Positions 16,643 through 23,135 of a stretch of 42,680 nucleotides of DNA are shown in pieces; the first letter of the stretch is position 1; every line of letters starts with the position of its first letter. Where the stretch lies: positions 1-42,680 of the IMG/VR virus record IMGVR_UViG_3300005340_000021; one strand, given 5' to 3'. Origin of the DNA: a virus. A program made the position numbers and the translations under genes. The notes under the pieces were generated by a model, which did not search any database, was not told the origin of the DNA, and saw nothing but the letters and a program-made list of their open reading frames with translations.

Positions 16643-16687
16643 ATGACTGACAGCCAGCATACACCCTCCCTCGGGAGGCATCCATGA
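16643..16687 (+). CDS. 14-residue leader ORF overlapping the hldD start
   Basis: The ORF encodes Met-Thr-Asp-Ser-Gln-His-Thr-Pro-Ser-Leu-Gly-Arg-His-Pro and stops at TGA 16685-16687, which overlaps the hldD ATG (ATGA). AGGAG lies about eight bases before its own ATG. It may be a coupling leader for hldD. It could also be chance, since hldD has its own GGGAGG. Confidence 0.4.
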   Translation: MTDSQHTPSLGRHP

Positions 16688-17538
16688 TCCTTGTTACGGG
16701 ACACAACGGTTTCATCGGGAGCCACCTGTGGCGGGCGCTGGAGTATCAGCACGTCGACATTGAGGTGATCGGCATGGACCCGCGCGGGATGGGCTTCAAG
16801 CCCGACGAGGTGCCCGACATCATACGGCTGTACGGCAATGATCTGGAAGCGGTGTTCCACCTCGGCGCGATCAGCGATACGACGTGCGATGATGAAGACG
16901 CGCTGTTCAACACGAACAACTACCTGCCGATGCAGTTAGCGCAGTTCTGCAATATGCGGAATATCCCGCTTATCTACGCCAGCAGCGCCAGCGTGTATGG
17001 CAATGGTCAAGGCCCGCTCAATGCCTACGCCAGATCGAAGGCGACGTTCGATGCATGGCGCGAGAATGTGAGGCTGCCGAACGCAGCACCTTGGTACGGC
17101 CTCCGCTTCTTCAACGTCTACGGTCCCGGCGAGGCGCACAAGGGGAAGCAGGCGTCGATGGTGCATCAGTTGATCGAGCAGGCGCGTGACACTGGCTGGT
17201 GCAATATCTTCGAAGGCGACGCCTTCGATAAATTCCTTGCTCGCGATTTCGTCCATGTCGACGACGTGGTGAGCGTCATGCTGTGGTTGTGGAAGAATCG
17301 GCCAGCAAGCGGCATCTACGACGTGGGCACTGGCGTTTCCCGGTCCTTCGAAAGCATTCACATTGCCCTGTGCGAGCAGGGCAAAAAGCACCTTGGCCTG
17401 CGCTATATCCCCTTCCCCGACTCCCTCAATGGCAAGTACCAGTTCCGCACGCAGGCGGACCTGTCGAAGCTCAGGGCGGCGGGGTACGACAAGCCGTTCC
17501 TGTCGCTCGAGGAAGGAATTGAAAGGATGCTCAAATGA
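16684..17538 (+). CDS. hldD: ADP-L-glycero-D-manno-heptose 6-epimerase-like protein
   Basis: The 284-residue cytoplasmic enzyme belongs to the extended short-chain dehydrogenase family. It has the NAD(P)-binding Gly-His-Asn-Gly-Phe-Ile-Gly (6-12), Ser-Ser-Ala-Ser-Val-Tyr-Gly (100-106) and the catalytic Tyr115-x-x-x-Lys119. The C-terminal half follows bacterial HldD closely: Phe-Asn-Val-Tyr-Gly-Pro, His-Lys-Gly (152-154), Phe-Glu-Gly, Arg-Asp-Phe-Val-His-Val, Gly-Thr-Gly, and Leu-Arg-Ala-Ala-Gly-Tyr-Asp-Lys-Pro. HldD inverts C6 of ADP-D,D-heptose to give the L,D form used in the LPS inner core. The protein is slightly short (E. coli about 310) and lacks part of the region after residue 38. It lies on the plus strand inside a minus-strand late region, as a moron-type gene. 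GGGAGG precedes the ATG. Confidence 0.85.
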   Translation: MILVTGHNGFIGSHLWRALEYQHVDIEVIGMDPRGMGFKPDEVPDIIRLYGNDLEAVFHLGAISDTTCDDEDALFNTNNYLPMQLAQFCNMRNIPLIYASSASVYGNGQGPLNAYARSKATFDAWRENVRLPNAAPWYGLRFFNVYGPGEAHKGKQASMVHQLIEQARDTGWCNIFEGDAFDKFLARDFVHVDDVVSVMLWLWKNRPASGIYDVGTGVSRSFESIHIALCEQGKKHLGLRYIPFPDSLNGKYQFRTQADLSKLRAAGYDKPFLSLEEGIERMLK

Positions 17539-17810
17539 TCGACACTTGCGGCGGCGTTTATATAGCCTGGGGTCTTACCGCGGGCTTCTTTCTGGTTTCC
17601 CTTTCTCTGGCGCTATACGCCCATTTCAGAAGCAGGCGTTTCCTGCGGAGCGTGCTTTCTGTCGGCATGCGCGGCGCTGATGGCGCTCCGGGGCGCGATG
17701 GAGGCGGGGGCGGCGGCGGCGGGGGTTACGGAGGCCGAGGGGGCGATGGCGGGTCCGTCGTCTGCAAGGCTCCAGTCGTCACCTATGGAGCGGGTCGGCG
17801 TCCCAGCTAG
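17535..17810 (+). CDS. Membrane protein with glycine-rich, collagen-like tail
   Basis: The 91-residue protein has one membrane segment (about 8-30), a basic stretch (His-Phe-Arg-Ser-Arg-Arg) just after it, then Gly-Ala-Asp-Gly-Ala-Pro-Gly-Arg-Asp-Gly and nine consecutive glycines, ending in more Gly repeats. The ATG overlaps the hldD stop (ATGA), with AGGA upstream, so the two are coupled. Its 3' end overlaps the 3' end of terL by 32 bases on the other strand. It may act at the host inner membrane, for example with LPS synthesis or as an exclusion protein. The function is unknown. Confidence 0.6.
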   Translation: MIDTCGGVYIAWGLTAGFFLVSLSLALYAHFRSRRFLRSVLSVGMRGADGAPGRDGGGGGGGGGYGGRGGDGGSVVCKAPVVTYGAGRRPS

Positions 17811-19302
17811 AACGATCCTCGCCCATGCGGCGGGCGGCGAGCAGGGACTGGCTGGTGTAGCCCTTGCGCTCCATGATTTCGACGTCGGCGCCATCGGTGA
17901 GGCAGGCGTATTCCAGGGCCTCGCAGATGTCGGCATAGTTGTTCTTCTCGACGTCCTCGGCGAACCTGTCCGCGCCGCCCACGTTCAGCTTCTTGAAACG
18001 GAAGCCGGAGTTGAGGCCGGTGATGATGAGCTTGCAATGTGGGCTGACGATGAGGGCGGGGTCGCCGTCGATCAGGGTGGTCAGCGGCTTCTTGAGCGCC
18101 TCGCGGCGGACGTCGATCGAGTTGGTGGGGGCGGCTTCGACCTTGAGGCCGGTGCGGTTGGAGAAGATTTCCAGCCACGACTTCGACTCGTCGTCCTGCA
18201 TGTCCTTGCCGTACTGGGCCGAGGGGTCGACGACGCATTTGATCGAGTCGGGTTTCACGAACGGATAGCGATCGTGCAGCATCTGGGCCACGAGATCGCC
18301 GAAGCGGCGGGGTCCCATGTTCTGGTCGCCCTGCAGTTCGTCGACGACGCGGCGCTGGCCGCCGGGGTTGCGTTGCAGGAAGGCGGCCGAGGGGAAGGTC
18401 CGGGGATCGACGCCGATGACGAGGGGCAGGCCATGGATGGGCAGCATGTCTGCCTTGGCGACATGGATGTGGTTCTTGAACTCGGGCACCACGGGCTTTC
18501 CGGCACGGGAGTAGCCCGGCCTGTTCTTGATCATGCGCTCGACGTAGAACTCGGGCTGTCCCTTGGACTGGGCCTCGTAATAATCCGGCGGGAGGTTGAC
18601 CGTGTTCTCGGCGCCGGGCTCGAGGCCGCCCGGCTGGATGAACAGTTCGGTGTCCTCCATCTTCAGTTCGGCCGCGGACTTGGTGAAAATGTCGCGGTAG
18701 AGCCAGCTTTCCAGTTCGGGTGCGTTGCAGTCGGCCAGGATACCGAACCACGAGGGGCCGCCTTCGGACATATCGGGGAAGCGCCCCCAGCGGCCCTTGG
18801 CGTAGGTGAAGACGTCGCGGCTCAAGAGATCCAGCTCGTTCAGGTACCATGCGGTGGGCTCGAAGCCGCGCATGAAGTCTTCCACGGAATTGTCGCCGAT
18901 CGCTGCGAACTCGGCGGTGAAGTCGACGACGGAGCCGTCCGCGATCAGGAAGTGGAGGCGGTGGCGGCAGGGGGCATCCATGGCGCCGGTCCATTCTCCG
19001 GCGTTGGGCGGGAAGCGCTTGTGCCACGAGGGGATGGTGGTCTTATGCAACTGTCTGTAGGTGTCGCGCACGATGGCGAGCTTGAACTTGCGGACGGGGC
19101 GCTCGCCGTCACCGATATTGATCGTGCGTCCCTTGGAAATGCGCTGGGCACAGGCGAGGCGGACGGCTTTTATGAAGGCGGTGGTGGTCTTTCCCCCGCC
19201 CACGGGTCCGTTGATGATCTGGACCTTGGCCATGGACCGCATGAAGGCTTCGCTGACCGGGCCGGGTGGCGCCCAGTTGATGTCCATGCGGGCTTCGCTC
19301 AT
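17779..19302 (-). CDS. Terminase large subunit
   Basis: The 507-residue motor protein packages DNA into the procapsid. It has a Walker A loop Gly-Pro-Val-Gly-Gly-Gly-Lys-Thr-Thr (32-40), a Walker B-like Tyr-Leu-Asn-Glu-Leu-Asp (153-158, with Glu156 as the likely catalytic residue) and a coupling-like Ala-Asp-Cys-Asn region near 190-193. It also has the RNase H-like nuclease motifs Val-Ile-Gly-Val-Asp (Asp299) and Cys-Val-Val-Asp (Asp359), and a C-terminal Asn-Tyr-Ala-Asp-Ile-Cys-Glu-Ala-Leu-Glu-Tyr typical of the last nuclease motif. The ATG overlaps the stop of the 52-residue gene upstream. The 3' end runs into a convergent plus-strand gene. Confidence 0.93.
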   Translation of the reverse strand: MSEARMDINWAPPGPVSEAFMRSMAKVQIINGPVGGGKTTTAFIKAVRLACAQRISKGRTINIGDGERPVRKFKLAIVRDTYRQLHKTTIPSWHKRFPPNAGEWTGAMDAPCRHRLHFLIADGSVVDFTAEFAAIGDNSVEDFMRGFEPTAWYLNELDLLSRDVFTYAKGRWGRFPDMSEGGPSWFGILADCNAPELESWLYRDIFTKSAAELKMEDTELFIQPGGLEPGAENTVNLPPDYYEAQSKGQPEFYVERMIKNRPGYSRAGKPVVPEFKNHIHVAKADMLPIHGLPLVIGVDPRTFPSAAFLQRNPGGQRRVVDELQGDQNMGPRRFGDLVAQMLHDRYPFVKPDSIKCVVDPSAQYGKDMQDDESKSWLEIFSNRTGLKVEAAPTNSIDVRREALKKPLTTLIDGDPALIVSPHCKLIITGLNSGFRFKKLNVGGADRFAEDVEKNNYADICEALEYACLTDGADVEIMERKGYTSQSLLAARRMGEDRSSWDADPLHR

Positions 19303-19457
19303 TTGGCCGGGACCGCCTTCACGAGGGGCTGGGCGAGCTTTTCCTGAACTTCGACCAGGGTGGTGGAGGCTCGGGCGATGGCCTCGAGGTGGGGCTGCAT
19401 GTTCTCGATCGCCTTGGCGAGGCGGGTCAGCGCGTCGATGTCACGATCCGAGAGCAT
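19299..19457 (-). CDS. Short helical protein upstream of terL
   Basis: The 52-residue protein is all-helical (Asp-Ile-Asp-Ala-Leu-Thr-Arg-Leu-Ala-Lys-Ala-Ile-Glu and later heptad-like Leu/Val) and ends in a basic tail. It overlaps the end of the GT9 gene by 17 bases and its stop overlaps the terL ATG. Small terminase genes are often found here, but at 52 residues with no DNA-binding domain it can at most be a cofactor. The protein at 22311-22805 is a better small-terminase candidate. Confidence 0.55.
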   Translation of the reverse strand: MLSDRDIDALTRLAKAIENMQPHLEAIARASTTLVEVQEKLAQPLVKAVPAK

Positions 19458-20646
19458 TCTCCACCTCCGCAACGATGTCGTCGACGGGCCAGATGCCCGG
19501 TTCCTTCTGGCGCACGATCCTTGCCTCCTCATACCACACCGAGCGGTCGGAGGTGCCCCATTGCCACGAGCCTGCATGATGGCAGACCACGACCACCGGT
19601 TTCCCCATGGCGCCCGCGAGATGGGCGGGGGCGGTGTCGACGCTGACCAGCACGTCCATCTGGTCGATGAAGGAGGCCAAGTCGGCGAAGTCGAAGATGC
19701 GGGGGCCGAGGTCGGTCACGAGATGCTGGGCGCCGATGTCGGCGATGTCGGTGACACCGGGCTGGAGGCCGAAGAGGGCGACGCCGGGCAGGCGGGTCAG
19801 CTCGAGGAGCTTCTCCAGCGGGATCGACTTCTGCGCCCCGTGCAGGCGTTCGTCCACCGTCATGTGTTCGGCCTGGGTCTTGGCCTTCCACACGAGGCCC
19901 ACCTTGGCCTTCGCCCCCGGAGGGCTTGGCAGGGTGAGCTTGTGGGTGGGCACGATATAGGGCGCCGCGGCGACGTCGGTGAGGCCAAGGCGGTGGGGGA
20001 TGGACATGATGGGGAGGCGGTAGTCGGCGGGCCAGTCTTCCCCCATCTGCTCGCAGCCCATGAGGCGGACGAGGGGCGGCTGGACGGCGATGCGGGCCTC
20101 GCGGAAATGGCGCAGGAAGCGGGCGAACATGATGGTGTCGCCGAGGCCCTGCTCGCCATGGATGAGGAGGGTCTTGTCCGTCAGATCCTCGCCTTTCCAG
20201 AGCGGGATGCTCATGCGATAATCCTTGCGGTCTAGGCGGACCTCGTACTCGAAGAAGGCTTCTGGCCAGCGGCCAAGCTGGAGAAGGCAGGCGGCCTTGG
20301 CAAAGCGCCAGTCTACATTGGTGGGGTCGGTTTCGAGGGCGATGCGAATCCACTCCAGCGCGCCTTCGGGACCGAGGCTGTCCATCCACCAGCAGCCGAT
20401 ATTGAAGATCGCGGGGGCGTGGCGGTGATCCAGCGACAGGGCGATCTCAAGCTCCTGCCGAGCCTCTTTCATCCTCCCATCCCGACGCAGCATATTGCCG
20501 TAGTTGCTCCGCAGGTCCGCCCGGTCAGGCGCCATATCCACCGCGCGGCGGCAGGCAGCAACAGCCGAGGCGGTATAGCCCCGCCTAGCAAGGTCGACCG
20601 CTATATCGTTCCACATACCTGCGGGATCGAAGGCGGGGGCGTTCAT
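19441..20646 (-). CDS. TPR protein with glycosyltransferase family 9 domain
   Basis: The 401-residue protein has tetratricopeptide repeats in about residues 12-140 and a GT9 (heptosyltransferase-type) domain after it. GT9-type marks are Gly-Glu-Gln-Gly-Leu-Gly-Asp-Thr-Ile-Met-Phe (164-174), Val-Gly-Leu-Val-Trp (249-253), and Ser-Val-Asp-Thr-Ala-Pro-Ala-His-Leu-Ala-Gly-Ala-Met-Gly-Lys-Pro-Val (335-351), in which Asp337 and His342 belong to the sugar-nucleotide site. Such TPR-GT9 proteins transfer sugars in bacterial cell-surface or protein glycosylation. With hldD close by, an LPS-modifying role is a reasonable guess. The ATG follows the upstream TAG with no gap. GT9 proteins are unusual in phages. 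Confidence 0.82.
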   Translation of the reverse strand: MNAPAFDPAGMWNDIAVDLARRGYTASAVAACRRAVDMAPDRADLRSNYGNMLRRDGRMKEARQELEIALSLDHRHAPAIFNIGCWWMDSLGPEGALEWIRIALETDPTNVDWRFAKAACLLQLGRWPEAFFEYEVRLDRKDYRMSIPLWKGEDLTDKTLLIHGEQGLGDTIMFARFLRHFREARIAVQPPLVRLMGCEQMGEDWPADYRLPIMSIPHRLGLTDVAAAPYIVPTHKLTLPSPPGAKAKVGLVWKAKTQAEHMTVDERLHGAQKSIPLEKLLELTRLPGVALFGLQPGVTDIADIGAQHLVTDLGPRIFDFADLASFIDQMDVLVSVDTAPAHLAGAMGKPVVVVCHHAGSWQWGTSDRSVWYEEARIVRQKEPGIWPVDDIVAEVENALGS

Positions 20647-20922
20647 CTAACCCTTCCTGCTTGCGTCTAGGTCCACCGGCACTATCTCAACGACATCGCC
20701 ATTAGGCAGCACCCTGAAGGACCGGCCCTCCGTGAGCGGGATGACGGGGCCTCCTGCGTCCTCGCCAGCGTCGAGATTCAAGACTGCTTTGTATGTCCCA
20801 CGGCTCGTGTGAACCATGGCGCCGGGGATAAAGGGGACGGCGTTGAGTTCAGCCTTGAACCGCCGCGTCTCCCATCCCTTCAGCGCCGCAGCACGCCGTC
20901 TCTCCACTAATTCATCTGTCAT
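20647..20922 (-). CDS. Small protein of unknown function
   Basis: The 91-residue protein has a basic helical N-terminus (Arg-Arg-Arg-Ala-Ala-Ala-Leu-Lys-Gly-Trp-Glu-Thr-Arg-Arg, about 9-22) and then a beta-rich part (Val-Pro-Phe-Ile-Pro-Gly-Ala-Met-Val and Ser-Phe-Arg-Val-Leu-Pro-Asn-Gly-Asp-Val). The N-terminus may bind nucleic acid. The start at 20922 overlaps the end of the 40-residue gene by 11 bases and the stop abuts the GT9 start. No family is recognised. Confidence 0.6.
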   Translation of the reverse strand: MTDELVERRRAAALKGWETRRFKAELNAVPFIPGAMVHTSRGTYKAVLNLDAGEDAGGPVIPLTEGRSFRVLPNGDVVEIVPVDLDASRKG

Positions 20923-21034
20923 GGGGCGGGTCCTTCCGGGTCCACGATCCGTCGTACGCCCACGAGCAAAGGATGGCTCCGGCAAGGCAACCCTGAAAGA
21001 ACCAGAACACCAGATCAATCCAAGTGAGGGTCAT
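20912..21034 (-). CDS. Small single-span membrane protein
   Basis: The protein has 40 residues, with one hydrophobic segment at about 5-25 (Trp-Ile-Asp-Leu-Val-Phe-Trp-Phe-Phe ... Ala-Gly-Ala-Ile-Leu) and a charged C-terminus. AAAGGAG lies upstream of the ATG at 21034. A longer in-frame start at 21094 lacks such a site. Its function is unknown. Confidence 0.55.
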   Translation of the reverse strand: MTLTWIDLVFWFFQGCLAGAILCSWAYDGSWTRKDPPHDR

Positions 21035-21068
21035 GCGCGGCTCCTTTGTGGCGTTCGTCAGATGGCCG

Positions 21069-21497
21069 TTACGCGCCACTAAAACCACGCCCATTGATGT
21101 ACCAGTCTAGGGGAAAAGGCTTGTCGTGCCTGGACGGCAACACCCTAAGGGACACATCCGTTGGCCCGAAAGGCCGCGCTTGTGAGAAGTCGAAAAGACA
21201 CGAAACCAGATCGATGCAAACCTTCGCGTCCTCCATAGCGTCCCGGTCCCAGACGAGGCCGCGTCTGGGATAGAAGTCGCGCCTAGACAGGACCGCTTTG
21301 CCGAACTCGTTGAAGACCGGGGACCCATCCGGCCACACCACGTTCCGATCTCCCCTGAAGATGGCCAGCAGGGCGTCGGTCGGATCACCCTCCGGCGAGC
21401 CGTGATGCAATACAAACGGTGGGGTGAGTGCGACCAGTGCAGGCAGTATCACCGCGCTGGCGGTCCCGATGATGAAGCTGCGGCGTGATAGGTTCAT
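21069..21497 (-). CDS. Exported protein with twin-arginine (Tat) signal
   Basis: The 142-residue protein begins Met-Asn-Leu-Ser-Arg-Arg-Ser-Phe-Ile-Ile-Gly, a twin-arginine motif, followed by a hydrophobic stretch to about residue 27. It should therefore be exported folded through the host Tat system. The mature part is Asp/Arg-rich with several Trp and Pro and is of unknown function. AAAGGA lies about nine bases before the ATG; a TTG at 21506 is too close to that site. It sits directly downstream of the repeat element at 21505-21561. A Tat substrate in a phage is uncommon. Confidence 0.65.
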   Translation of the reverse strand: MNLSRRSFIIGTASAVILPALVALTPPFVLHHGSPEGDPTDALLAIFRGDRNVVWPDGSPVFNEFGKAVLSRRDFYPRRGLVWDRDAMEDAKVCIDLVSCLFDFSQARPFGPTDVSLRVLPSRHDKPFPLDWYINGRGFSGA

Positions 21498-21504
21498 GTG
21501 CGGC

Positions 21505-21561
21505 AATCCTTTCAGAACTTGAGTTGGCTTAGGTACGCGACCCGATAGGCACTTCTAATCC
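21505..21561 (-). repeat. Copy B of a ~50-bp repeated leader element
   Basis: On the minus strand it reads GGATTAG..GTGCCTATCGGGTCGCG, then GCCAACTCAAGT, CTG and AAAGGA, just before the Tat-protein start. Copy A at 28511-28567 has the same order and nearly the same bases before another gene, and copy C at 26160-26184 has the first 25 bases in the opposite orientation. It could be a promoter, a protein-binding site or an RNA leader. Confidence 0.75.
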
Positions 21562-21586
21562 TCCTTTGGGGGAGCGGGGAGGAACC

Positions 21587-21832
21587 TCACTTCAAAGCCT
21601 CCCCCAAAAGGACACGGATCGTCTCAGACCGGCTCTTCAGCTTCCGACGGTGCCACTCCTCGTCAATCCGCGGCAGCAAGTCCTTGAGATGGATCAGCAC
21701 ATTCCCCGCGTGAGCCTCACGCGCAATAACCGCGTCTCGGTGCGTGCGCGCAAATACCGGCTGCGGGACCTTCGGCGCCGGTGGTTTCTCGGAGGGCCGC
21801 AGAGGGTCCTCGCCGGGGGGGAGTTTGATCAT
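21587..21832 (-). CDS. Ribbon-helix-helix regulator
   Basis: The 81-residue protein has a Pro-rich N-terminal part and a C-terminal ribbon-helix-helix region. The hallmark is Leu-Leu-Pro-Arg-Ile-Asp-Glu-Glu-Trp followed by Ser-Arg-Ser-Glu-Thr-Ile-Arg-Val-Leu-Leu (about 68-77), as in Arc/CopG-type DNA-binding proteins. There is no ribosome binding site before the ATG. A TTGACC/CATACT promoter places the expected transcript start on the ATG itself, so a leaderless message is likely. Three palindromes spaced 18 bp overlap this promoter, so autorepression is likely. It may be an early-gene or lysis/maintenance switch. Confidence 0.75.
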   Translation of the reverse strand: MIKLPPGEDPLRPSEKPPAPKVPQPVFARTHRDAVIAREAHAGNVLIHLKDLLPRIDEEWHRRKLKSRSETIRVLLGEALK

Positions 21833-21880
21833 ACGGGGAGTATGGGGGATACGCGCTGTATGGTCAATACGGGCGATATA
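21830..21880 (-). promoter_or_regulatory. Promoter with three phased palindromic operators
   Basis: The minus strand has -35 TTGACC (21867-21862), 17 bp, and -10 CATACT (21844-21839), with the ATG A seven bases further on. Overlaying it are CATAC-GGGGA-GTATG (21830-21844), ATAC-GCGCT-GTAT (21849-21861) and ATAC-GGGCG-ATAT (21867-21879), all with 5-base centres and exactly 18 bp apart. RHH proteins such as Arc and Omega bind tandem sites of this kind. Confidence 0.75.
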
Positions 21881-22186
21881 AGAAGTCCGGGGATTTGAGA
21901 ATTACACGGACCAAGTGGCAGAGAGGGCGCGCGTCGCCGCAAAACCGGGGTACCCCCTCGCGATCCGTCGGCCTATTAGGCATTTGTCATAATGGCTATT
22001 ATGCGCGGCAGAGCGATTACGTGTGCGTTATCAATGGCTTATGGTTATTGCACTCTGTAACAATCGCTCTATCTGCTCCTGGCTACCACGTATGGTGTGG
22101 GTGTGCGTGCGCTGCTATCACAGCATCGTGTGGTGAGTGGGCGCTCACTCGGGGGACAGGCTGTGCCACCGCGAGCAGAACACCCT
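21881..22186. other. Non-coding region with AT-rich palindromes
   Basis: No convincing gene lies here. There is a GGGGTACCCC palindrome near 21944-21953 and a perfect inverted repeat CATAAT-GGCT-ATTATG at 21988-22003. A comparatively AT-rich stretch (21979-22080) includes GTTATCAATGG and TTATTGCACTCTGTAACAAT. It may hold operators, a replication origin or promoters; none is proved by the sequence. Confidence 0.5.
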
Positions 22187-22372
22187 TCATGCGCTCCCAG
22201 TTCCCTTGATTGGCTTGTCATGTATGGGTGCTGGTTTGCCTGTCATCCTGGCCCAGTGACAGTTGTGGCAATGGCATGTGGTCCATATGGACTGTGGCTG
22301 CGCGCGTTGCTCAAGGCGTCTCAGCGCTTCCAGTTCCTGCAGCATCGGCTCGAGGTTGGCCATCTGCGTCAT
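22187..22372 (-). CDS. Possible small Cys/His-rich protein
   Basis: The 61-residue ORF has a helical N-terminus and Cys-His-Cys-His-Asn-Cys-His (about 33-39), which could bind zinc. It overlaps the end of the upstream 164-residue gene by 62 bases in another frame, and AGGAG is almost adjacent to the ATG. Codon use cannot settle whether it is expressed. It could be a real overlapping gene or chance. Confidence 0.4.
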   Translation of the reverse strand: MTQMANLEPMLQELEALRRLEQRAQPQSIWTTCHCHNCHWARMTGKPAPIHDKPIKGTGSA

Positions 22373-22805
22373 GCTCCTGTGCGATATGGTCGATGACCTG
22401 GGCTTCTATGGCTTGTTCTGCTGTGTTGCTGATGTCGACGAGTTCCTTGTATTGGCGCTCGTCTACGATGTTGAGGTGTATTGCGCGGGTATGGCGCATG
22501 TCCACCTGGACGGGGAGCTTTTGGGCGACGTAGGGCAATACTGTCTGTGCTGCCAGGCGCCTTTCTCCTAGGGCCTCTGTGAGTGTGCAGCCTAGTTGCT
22601 CGGCAAGGGCTTGTGTCTCTGTGCTGGCGATCTCGAGCAATACTGCGCGCGGGTCGCGGAATGTCTGGAGGAGCTGGCTTACCGTGTAGATCTGGAACTT
22701 TGATGGCTGGCCCTGGCTTGCCTTTACGATGGTTGCGGGCACGCGGTCGATGGCTCGCTTCATCGCTCGATCGGGCCGCAGCTTGTGGGTCTGAGGGGGC
22801 AACAC
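22311..22805 (-). CDS. Candidate small terminase subunit
   Basis: The 164-residue protein starts at GTG 22805 (an alternative ATG lies at 22763). The central pattern Phe-Arg-Asp-Pro-Arg-Ala-Val-Leu-Leu-Glu-Ile-Ala-Ser, then Glu-Ala-Leu-Gly-Glu-Arg-Arg-Leu-Ala-Ala-Gln-Thr-Val-Leu-Pro-Tyr-Val-Ala-Gln-Lys-Leu, resembles phage small terminase proteins, in which an Ala-Ala...Pro-Tyr-x-x-x-Lys-Leu motif ends the helical core. The C-terminus is acidic and Ala/Gly-rich. It is 3 kb from terL in the same direction. I infer TerS; a DNA-binding regulator is the other option. A TTGCCG/TACAAT promoter lies upstream. Confidence 0.5.
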   Translation of the reverse strand: MLPPQTHKLRPDRAMKRAIDRVPATIVKASQGQPSKFQIYTVSQLLQTFRDPRAVLLEIASTETQALAEQLGCTLTEALGERRLAAQTVLPYVAQKLPVQVDMRHTRAIHLNIVDERQYKELVDISNTAEQAIEAQVIDHIAQEHDADGQPRADAAGTGSAETP

Positions 22806-22829
22806 CTAACCTATTGGTTTAGCGTCGAT

Positions 22830-22859
22830 ATTGTAGCCTGCGACCTGTTGGTGCGGCAA
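22830..22859 (-). promoter_or_regulatory. Leftward promoter of the candidate terS gene
   Basis: The minus strand has TTGCCG (22859-22854), an 18-bp spacer and TACAAT (22835-22830), about 25 bases before the GTG at 22805. This is one arm of a divergent control region. Confidence 0.5.
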
Positions 22860-22877
22860 GTGTGCGCCATCAATCCA

Positions 22878-22883
22878 TATAAT
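22878..22883 (+). promoter_or_regulatory. Rightward -10 box (TATAAT)
   Basis: A perfect TATAAT lies 95 bases before the first rightward gene of the 22978-24558 group. The -35 region at the right distance (GGCAAG) is poor, so an activator or a non-canonical promoter is possible. Confidence 0.4.
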
Positions 22884-22977
22884 GCAAGCCCGCGTGCGTT
22901 TTAGGTGCGACATCCTGCCACATTCCGCTTTCTATCTCTCTCCCCTACCTTATGGGCGTCAACACAGGAGGAAGATC

Positions 22978-23127
22978 ATGGAACAGCTTTTTAAGGCCAT
23001 CTGGCTCGAATACCTCTTTCTGACCGACATGGTGGGAGAGGATATGCGGCGCGTCATGAGCCGGTCAGTCCGCGCACGATGGGTCCGCGACTGTAAGCGG
23101 AGCGGCTATCTGCATCCAAGCGTCTGA
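22978..23127 (+). CDS. Small protein, first gene of the rightward cluster
   Basis: The 49-residue protein is helical, with an aromatic N-terminus (Leu-Phe-Lys-Ala-Ile-Trp-Leu-Glu-Tyr-Leu-Phe) and a basic C-terminal half (Arg-Arg-Val-Met-Ser-Arg-Ser-Val-Arg-Ala-Arg-Trp). AGGAGGAAG lies before the ATG, inside the phrase AACACAGGAG that recurs before other genes here. The function is unknown; such early proteins often target host enzymes. Confidence 0.6.
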   Translation: MEQLFKAIWLEYLFLTDMVGEDMRRVMSRSVRARWVRDCKRSGYLHPSV

Positions 23128-23135
23128 CTCTCTGA

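Noticed and set aside
17680-19347. A 555-codon plus-strand frame opposite terL
   Set aside because: The minus-strand frame has all terminase motifs; the plus frame shows none.
22210-22571. Overlapping plus-strand frames of about 100 codons opposite the candidate terS
   Set aside because: They have no ribosome site or family motif, and the leftward gene has a promoter and a TerS-like core.
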